From an uncultured Capnocytophaga sp. (lineage in GTDB: Bacteria; Bacteroidota; Bacteroidia; Flavobacteriales; Flavobacteriaceae), in the NCBI RefSeq assembly GCF_938029845.1, contig NZ_CALHGG010000065.1:1-26629 (forward strand): a DNA stretch of 26,629 bases, given 5' to 3'. Below are positions 23,303-26,629 of this stretch, in pieces. Within the stretch, counting starts at the first letter, position 1. Each line of letters begins with the position of its first letter. The notes beneath the pieces were generated by a model. The model worked only from the letters and a program-made list of their open reading frames with translations. It did no database searches and was not told the DNA's origin. Both the position numbers and the translations under genes were made by a program.

Positions 23303-23433
23303 ATAAAAATTAATGAATTAACCTAAATCAATGAAAAAAATTAAAATTGTCTTTCACATGATTTATTTATAAAAAAACAAGATGAAATAGACTGCCCTTC
23401 TAAAATAAAAAACTAAGAAACAACTCTTTCTCC

Positions 23434-24270
23434 TTATTCACCTAACTTGAAACGAATAGAAAGGAATCCTATCTGAGTCTGTGGTGCTTTCTCATCGGCA
23501 TTGAACCTATAAGTCATTGCTGATTTTCGAGCAGCATCCAATAGGCATGGAGCCTTATTGGTAGTACCTTTCTCTCCTGCTTTTGCACGCACAACCTTTC
23601 CTGACCTATCTACCTCTATTTGTACAATAACCAAGCCTGATTCGTTACAATCTTGGAATATCTTCTCACCACTTATATATCTGCGACCATTAAGTCCCCA
23701 ACTCTTACCACTGCCACTACCTGAACCATCACTGCTATCTCCAAAAAAGCTACTTGCATAAGGATTTCCTTTGGGATCACCCTTATAGCCCGATACATTA
23801 TCATCGCCCTGAGAGCCACTACCATTACCTGAATTAGGATTCTTCACAGAAGCATTCAATACACTTGAAAGTGCATCGGTGGTAGAGGCAGCTGGTTTCT
23901 GCGGCTTCTTAGGAGTAGGCTTGGCCTCCTTAGGTGTTTCTTTTTTCTTTTTCACTTCCTCCTTAGGAATTACAAGCGTTTCCTCATCATCGTTTTGGGT
24001 AAGCACTGGCTCTTCTGCAGGAGTTGTTTCTGTCTTAGGTGTTTCTTCCGTGGGCTCCTCAGTAGCTACAGTTTGCTCAGTAGGCTTGGGGGGATTGATC
24101 TCCCCCATTCCCATATTGTCTGTTCCAAAAGTAATAGCAATTCCATCTTCCGCATCAGGGGGAATAATAGCATTTGTCAGCTTCATTATGAGTAAAGCTA
24201 AGACAATTAAGCTCATAATTACCAGCGTAATAGCGAAAGATTTCTGCTTATGCACTGTATTTAATACCAT
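23434..24270 (-). CDS. TonB-like energy transducer
   Basis: 278 residues. A short cytoplasmic start and one membrane span (about 12-30) are followed by a long periplasmic linker: Pro/Glu/Thr-rich (60-128, with K-K-K-K and P-K-K-P-Q-K-P), then Gly/Ser/Asn-rich (about 140-190). A C-terminal TonB-fold domain follows (about 195-278: G-L-V-I-V-Q-I-E-V-D-R-S-G-K-V near 212-226). Cys208 and Cys242 in that domain could form a disulfide. It passes energy from ExbB/ExbD to outer-membrane receptors. It lies 7 bases after exbD and is third in the exbB-exbD-tonB operon. The Gly/Ser linker is unusually rich for the family. Confidence 0.88.
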   Translation of the reverse strand: MVLNTVHKQKSFAITLVIMSLIVLALLIMKLTNAIIPPDAEDGIAITFGTDNMGMGEINPPKPTEQTVATEEPTEETPKTETTPAEEPVLTQNDDEETLVIPKEEVKKKKETPKEAKPTPKKPQKPAASTTDALSSVLNASVKNPNSGNGSGSQGDDNVSGYKGDPKGNPYASSFFGDSSDGSGSGSGKSWGLNGRRYISGEKIFQDCNESGLVIVQIEVDRSGKVVRAKAGEKGTTNKAPCLLDAARKSAMTYRFNADEKAPQTQIGFLSIRFKLGE

Positions 24271-24277
24271 AAAAAAA

Positions 24278-24667
24278 TTACTTTGGTCGTACGGCTAAGA
24301 TAAGTTTATACTGATTCTGATTGGCTATATCCATAATAGATACAGCCTTTTCAATAGGGACACTTTCCTCCACTCGTAGGATAATGGTAGGATTCTCCAC
24401 CCCAGAGAGCGCTTCCTTCAACTCTGTTTCCATAAGAGAAGGATCCACCAACTTGTTATTGACAAAATATTGTAAATCCTTATTGATGCTTACTGATACA
24501 TTCTGAATACTTGAGGACTTTCCATGTGCTTTTGGCAATAACAAATCCAATACTTTGGGATTGTTAGAGGCAGTAAGCATAAAGAAAATAAGCAATAGAA
24601 AGACAATGTCCGTCATGGAGGACATGCTAAATTCTGGAGTTACTTTATTGCTTGACTTGATACTCAT
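24278..24667 (-). CDS. exbD: biopolymer transporter ExbD
   Basis: 129 residues. A short basic cytoplasmic N-terminus is followed by a single span (about 17-35) with M-T-D-I-V-F-L-L-L-I-F-F-M-L-T. Asp20 is the conserved proton-carrying residue. The periplasmic domain follows and ends I-L-A-V-R-P-K. It forms the proton channel with ExbB. It lies 4 bases after exbB and 7 before the tonB-like gene. ATG start. Confidence 0.95.
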   Translation of the reverse strand: MSIKSSNKVTPEFSMSSMTDIVFLLLIFFMLTASNNPKVLDLLLPKAHGKSSSIQNVSVSINKDLQYFVNNKLVDPSLMETELKEALSGVENPTIILRVEESVPIEKAVSIMDIANQNQYKLILAVRPK

Positions 24668-24671
24668 TTTA

Positions 24672-25364
24672 CTAAATTGGTTCGTTCAACATATCCAAGA
24701 AATCAACTGTTGTGGCTTCTAATTTTTGGGTAACATTGTTAATTCTCATTGCTAAGTGGTTATAAGCCAAATAAGCCACAATCCCTACAATAAGCCCTGC
24801 CACTGTTGTTGTCATCGCTGTATAGATACCTCCTGCTAAGATACTCATATCGGCCTGTCCTCCACTGGTAGCCATAGCATGAAAGGACATTACCATCCCC
24901 ACTACAGTACCCAAGAAACCTATCATAGGTCCCACCCCTGCAAGAGTTGCAAGCAAAGATACATTTTTCTCTAACTTATAGACTTCCAAGGAACCTGCAT
25001 TCTCAATTGCCTTATGAATATCATCAATTGGCTTCCCTATACGGGAAATTCCCTTGCTTACAAGACGTGCCACAGGGCTATTATACTGAAGGCAAAGATT
25101 CTTAGCTGCTTCTATACGCCCTGAAGCGATATTGTCACGAATGACATTCATAAAATTAGCATCTATTCTTTTGGCCGAACTAATAGCAAAAGTTCTTTCA
25201 AAATAGATATAAAGAGCCGTAGCCAACATTAGAAATAAAATCCCTATAATAATCGTATTGGCCAATCCTCCGTTGAAAATAAGATCCATAATAGAGAGGC
25301 TCTCCTCTTGCACATCTGAGGACGGCTGTCCTGTAGTTATTGCATTTGCTTGTAAAAATAACAT
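24672..25364 (-). CDS. exbB: MotA/TolQ/ExbB proton channel protein
   Basis: 230 residues with three membrane spans (about 30-52, 138-160, 178-202). The conserved G-V-G-P-M-I-G-F-L-G-T-V-V-G-M lies in the second and the T-A-M-T-T-T-V-A-G-L stretch in the third. The cytoplasmic loop between spans 1 and 2 is of usual size. The N-terminal about 28 residues before the first span are periplasmic. With ExbD it converts the proton gradient into motion of the TonB-like protein. It is first in the operon, with a -7 box 26 bases upstream and an inverted repeat beside it. Confidence 0.95.
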   Translation of the reverse strand: MLFLQANAITTGQPSSDVQEESLSIMDLIFNGGLANTIIIGILFLMLATALYIYFERTFAISSAKRIDANFMNVIRDNIASGRIEAAKNLCLQYNSPVARLVSKGISRIGKPIDDIHKAIENAGSLEVYKLEKNVSLLATLAGVGPMIGFLGTVVGMVMSFHAMATSGGQADMSILAGGIYTAMTTTVAGLIVGIVAYLAYNHLAMRINNVTQKLEATTVDFLDMLNEPI

Positions 25365-25390
25365 ATTTCTTTTAAATTGGTTTTAGGAAG

Positions 25391-25420
25391 CAAAAATACA
25401 TCTTTTCTTCATAAGAAAAG
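25391..25420 (-). promoter_or_regulatory. exbB promoter with adjacent inverted repeat (possible operator)
   Basis: Minus-strand TATTTTTG (25391-25398) fits TAnnTTTG, 26 bases before the exbB ATG. Immediately upstream, CTTTTCTT (25402-25409), a 3-base centre and AAGAAAAG (25413-25420) form a perfect 8-bp palindrome. It occupies the spacer where a regulator would block polymerase. No clear -33 TTG. Confidence 0.55.
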
Positions 25421-25553
25421 TGCTTTTTAATATTTTTATCATTTTATCTTTTCAAAATATAATACTCTTAACAAATTAGTCCGCTAAGATAGCTTTGACA
25501 ACCCCTCTATTTTTTTATCCTATTTTTAACATATATTTATCACACATATATGC

Positions 25554-25583
25554 TTGCTATTTCAAAAAATATATGTAACTTTG
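25554..25583 (+). promoter_or_regulatory. Bacteroidota promoter of an orphan transcript
   Basis: TTG (25554-25556), 19-base spacer, TAACTTTG (25576-25583). This is one of the best promoter matches in the window, yet no protein gene of normal size follows before the terminators at 25716 and 25759. Confidence 0.7.
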
Positions 25584-25589
25584 CAATCG

Positions 25590-25744
25590 AAATAAGGAAC
25601 TAATTTTTTATAAAAAATGCTTCCTACCATACAAAGAAATAGAGAAAGGGAATTACAAAAAAGGTAATTCACTTATTGAAGATAATCTTATAATTGTTTA
25701 GTTTTTTCACGAAAGTCCGAGCTACGAAAGTACTCGGATTTTTT
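25590..25744 (+). ncRNA. candidate small RNA, about 155 nt, no family assigned
   Basis: The span lies between a strong promoter (-7 box ends at 25583) and a terminator hairpin with a T-tract ending at 25744. Inside are a 16-base AT palindrome (25603-25618) and a perfect 7-bp hairpin GAATTAC / GTAATTC (25650-25670). The longest ORF is 16 codons from ATG 25617, with no ribosome site, so a protein product is unlikely. Size and layout would suit a 6S-like or other regulatory RNA, but I do not recognise a conserved family. The rest of the 433-base gap (25365-25553) holds only the exbB promoter region and AT-rich sequence. Confidence 0.55.
25716..25744 (+). terminator. intrinsic terminator with GAAA tetraloop
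   Basis: TCCGAG (25716-25721), a bulged C, TAC, loop GAAA, GTA, CTCGGA (25733-25738), then six T. GNRA loop, GC-rich stem and T-tract make a strong plus-strand terminator for the orphan transcript. Confidence 0.85.
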
Positions 25745-25758
25745 CTTTATCTGAAAAT

Positions 25759-25799
25759 AAAAAATATAGTGCAAACGATTGATTTGCACTATATTTTTT
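25759..25799. terminator. 17-bp perfect hairpin, bidirectional terminator
   Basis: A6-TATAGTGCAAA (25759-25775) and TTTGCACTATA-T6 (25783-25799) are perfect 17-bp arms around a 7-base loop. It ends inside the stop codon of the minus-strand gene 25798-26328, so it terminates that gene, and it backs up the terminator at 25716 for plus-strand transcription. Confidence 0.9.
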
Positions 25800-26328
25800 A
25801 TCTTTCTAATTTGTAAAGTATCATTTTTATCTTATCTCCTGCAAGACTATTTAGCTTGTATCTTTTGTAATCCTCTGTATAAAATAGCGCTACTCCCCCA
25901 ATACCTGCACTAGGACAAAGATACTCCTGTTGTGCCTCATCTTTTTCTATTTTCCAACTATTATCTCCAATGGAGCTACTTTCTTTTAATAAAGCAAATT
26001 GTATTTCGTTGGGTAAATCAGCTGTTTTGAAACAAATATTCACCCTTTTGAAGGGTAGGCTAAAGGATGTATAACCAGCTCCTATAGTATAGGAAACATC
26101 CACTAAAGCTGTTGCAATCGTCTTACCTTCATATTGGAATTCTACAACATAGGCAAGAATATTTTCCAATTTATATTTCTTAATCTCATCGTAATTAAAC
26201 ACTCCAAATCCTTGGTTTGTCTTTGTCCCCAATATATTTACTTCCTCATCCGTTAGCTTTGTTTGTTTTAACTGCCCATAACTAAAGGCACTAAACAACA
26301 ATATCACAAAGAATATAATCTTTCTCAT
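25798..26328 (-). CDS. secreted hypothetical protein
   Basis: 176 residues with a clear signal peptide (M-R-K-I-I-F-F-V-I-L-L-F-S-A-F-S-Y-G, cut before Q-L). The mature protein of about 158 residues is mixed in character, with Cys at about 103 and 137 that could pair, and no membrane span. I recognise no family. It is a single-gene unit with a well-formed promoter about 50 bases upstream and the 17-bp hairpin at its stop codon. ATG start. Composition is ordinary for this genome, so it is probably a genuine expressed gene. Confidence 0.8.
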   Translation of the reverse strand: MRKIIFFVILLFSAFSYGQLKQTKLTDEEVNILGTKTNQGFGVFNYDEIKKYKLENILAYVVEFQYEGKTIATALVDVSYTIGAGYTSFSLPFKRVNICFKTADLPNEIQFALLKESSSIGDNSWKIEKDEAQQEYLCPSAGIGGVALFYTEDYKRYKLNSLAGDKIKMILYKLER

Positions 26329-26381
26329 TTTGTTTGTATTTAGAATTTTAAAACTGTTCTATAAATGACAATACTATAAGG

Positions 26382-26413
26382 CAAATGTACTACTTTTCTC
26401 CTTGGTTACCAAA
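26382..26413 (-). promoter_or_regulatory. Bacteroidota promoter of the secreted hypothetical gene
   Basis: Minus strand TTTG (26410-26413), 20-base spacer, TACATTTG (26382-26389), 53 bases before the ATG at 26328. Confidence 0.65.
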
Positions 26414-26507
26414 CAAAAGTAAAAGTTTAACAGATTTAAAAAAATGATAGCAATTGATTAATAATAAATGACTTATACTTTTATTCATAAAAATATCGCA
26501 TATAATT

Positions 26508-26537
26508 TTGTATATACCAAAAAAAGTTGTATCTTTG
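26508..26537 (+). promoter_or_regulatory. Bacteroidota promoter of tRNA-Met
   Basis: TTG (26508-26510), 19-base spacer, TATCTTTG (26530-26537), 17 bases upstream of the tRNA 5' end. Confidence 0.75.
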
Positions 26538-26554
26538 CACCCGCAAACTGAAAC

Positions 26555-26628
26555 GGCGAGGTAGCTCAGTTGGTTAGAGCGTTGGATTCATAACCCAAAG
26601 GTCACGGGTTCAAATCCCGTCTTCGCTA
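26555..26628 (+). tRNA. tRNA-Met (anticodon CAT), probably elongator
   Basis: 74 bases with a complete cloverleaf. Acceptor GGCGAGG pairs CTTCGCT (two G-U pairs), D-arm GCTC/GAGC, anticodon arm with loop TTCATAA, 5-base variable loop, T-arm ACGGG-TTCAAAT-CCCGT and discriminator A at 26628. The acceptor starts with a G-U pair and the anticodon stem lacks the GGG/CCC of initiator tRNA, so elongator Met is more likely. A lysidine-modified tRNA-Ile(CAT) cannot be fully excluded. The window ends one base later, so whether CCA is encoded is not visible. Confidence 0.93.
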
Positions 26629-26629
26629 C

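Noticed and set aside
25490..25497. TAGCTTTG as another plus-strand promoter
   Set aside because: Only a -7-like match with no TTG at 19-20 bases and no gene to serve; expected by chance in AT-rich DNA.
25617..25667. 16-codon ORF inside the candidate RNA
   Set aside because: No ribosome site, no protein-like features, and it overlaps the structured hairpin.
1..26629. Mobile elements, integrases or phage genes
   Set aside because: No transposase, recombinase or phage protein signature was seen in any frame; the accessory segment at 9.2-12.9 kb has no recognisable element ends.

Overview
The window reads as chromosomal DNA of a member of the Bacteroidota, most likely a Flavobacteriaceae bacterium close to Capnocytophaga. 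The evidence is the gene order thrS-infC-rpmI-rplT, a flavobacterial IPExxxVDY-type protein in front of pyruvate kinase, a DUF4421 protein, a flavobacterial-type HAL/TAL lyase, and many copies of the Bacteroidota -7 promoter box TAnnTTTG. Several of these boxes have a TTG 19-20 bases upstream. I saw no transposase, integrase, CRISPR array or rRNA. The genus is an inference, not shown by the sequence.

Layout. 1-2603 (minus): dCMP deaminase, IPExxxVDY-type protein and pyruvate kinase form a compact operon ending in a hairpin terminator. 2651-4573 (minus): a small membrane protein, a YfiT-like DinB-fold protein and a WGR-DUF4240 protein form a second operon. 4659-5938 (plus): lysA with its own promoter, sharing a two-way terminator with the opposing translation operon. 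5967-9219 (minus): thrS-infC-rpmI-rplT. infC has no AUG and most probably starts at AUA or AUU.

9215-12890 (plus) is the accessory part. It is AT-rich and holds a head-to-tail row of small secreted or lipoprotein-like genes with no known function. One is broken, one is frameshifted in an A7 run, and two share a duplicated 3' end whose coding-like tail continues behind in-frame stop codons. From 12895 the conserved chromosome resumes with DUF721 and a PatB/MalY-type C-S lyase (plus).

14414-18084 (minus): a YwqK/MORN-like repeat protein, a DUF4421 protein broken by a -1 shift at A_AAA_AAG, and the murein terminase MltG. 18156-21342 (plus): an aromatic amino acid lyase resembling the flavobacterial tyrosine ammonia-lyase, then lnt. 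21343-23302 (minus): cbpA, cbpM and a DUF2807 lipoprotein. 23434-25420 (minus): exbB-exbD-tonB, the proton-driven energizer of outer-membrane transport. 25554-25799: a noncoding stretch with a promoter and two terminators, a good small-RNA candidate. It is followed by a secreted hypothetical protein (minus) and, at the right edge, a tRNA-Met(CAT) with its own promoter.

The conserved genes cover central metabolism, translation and envelope assembly (MltG, Lnt, ExbB/ExbD/TonB). The most unusual material is the decaying secreted-protein array at 9.7-12.9 kb, the two -1 shifts at slippery A runs, the infC start and the orphan transcript near 25.6 kb.
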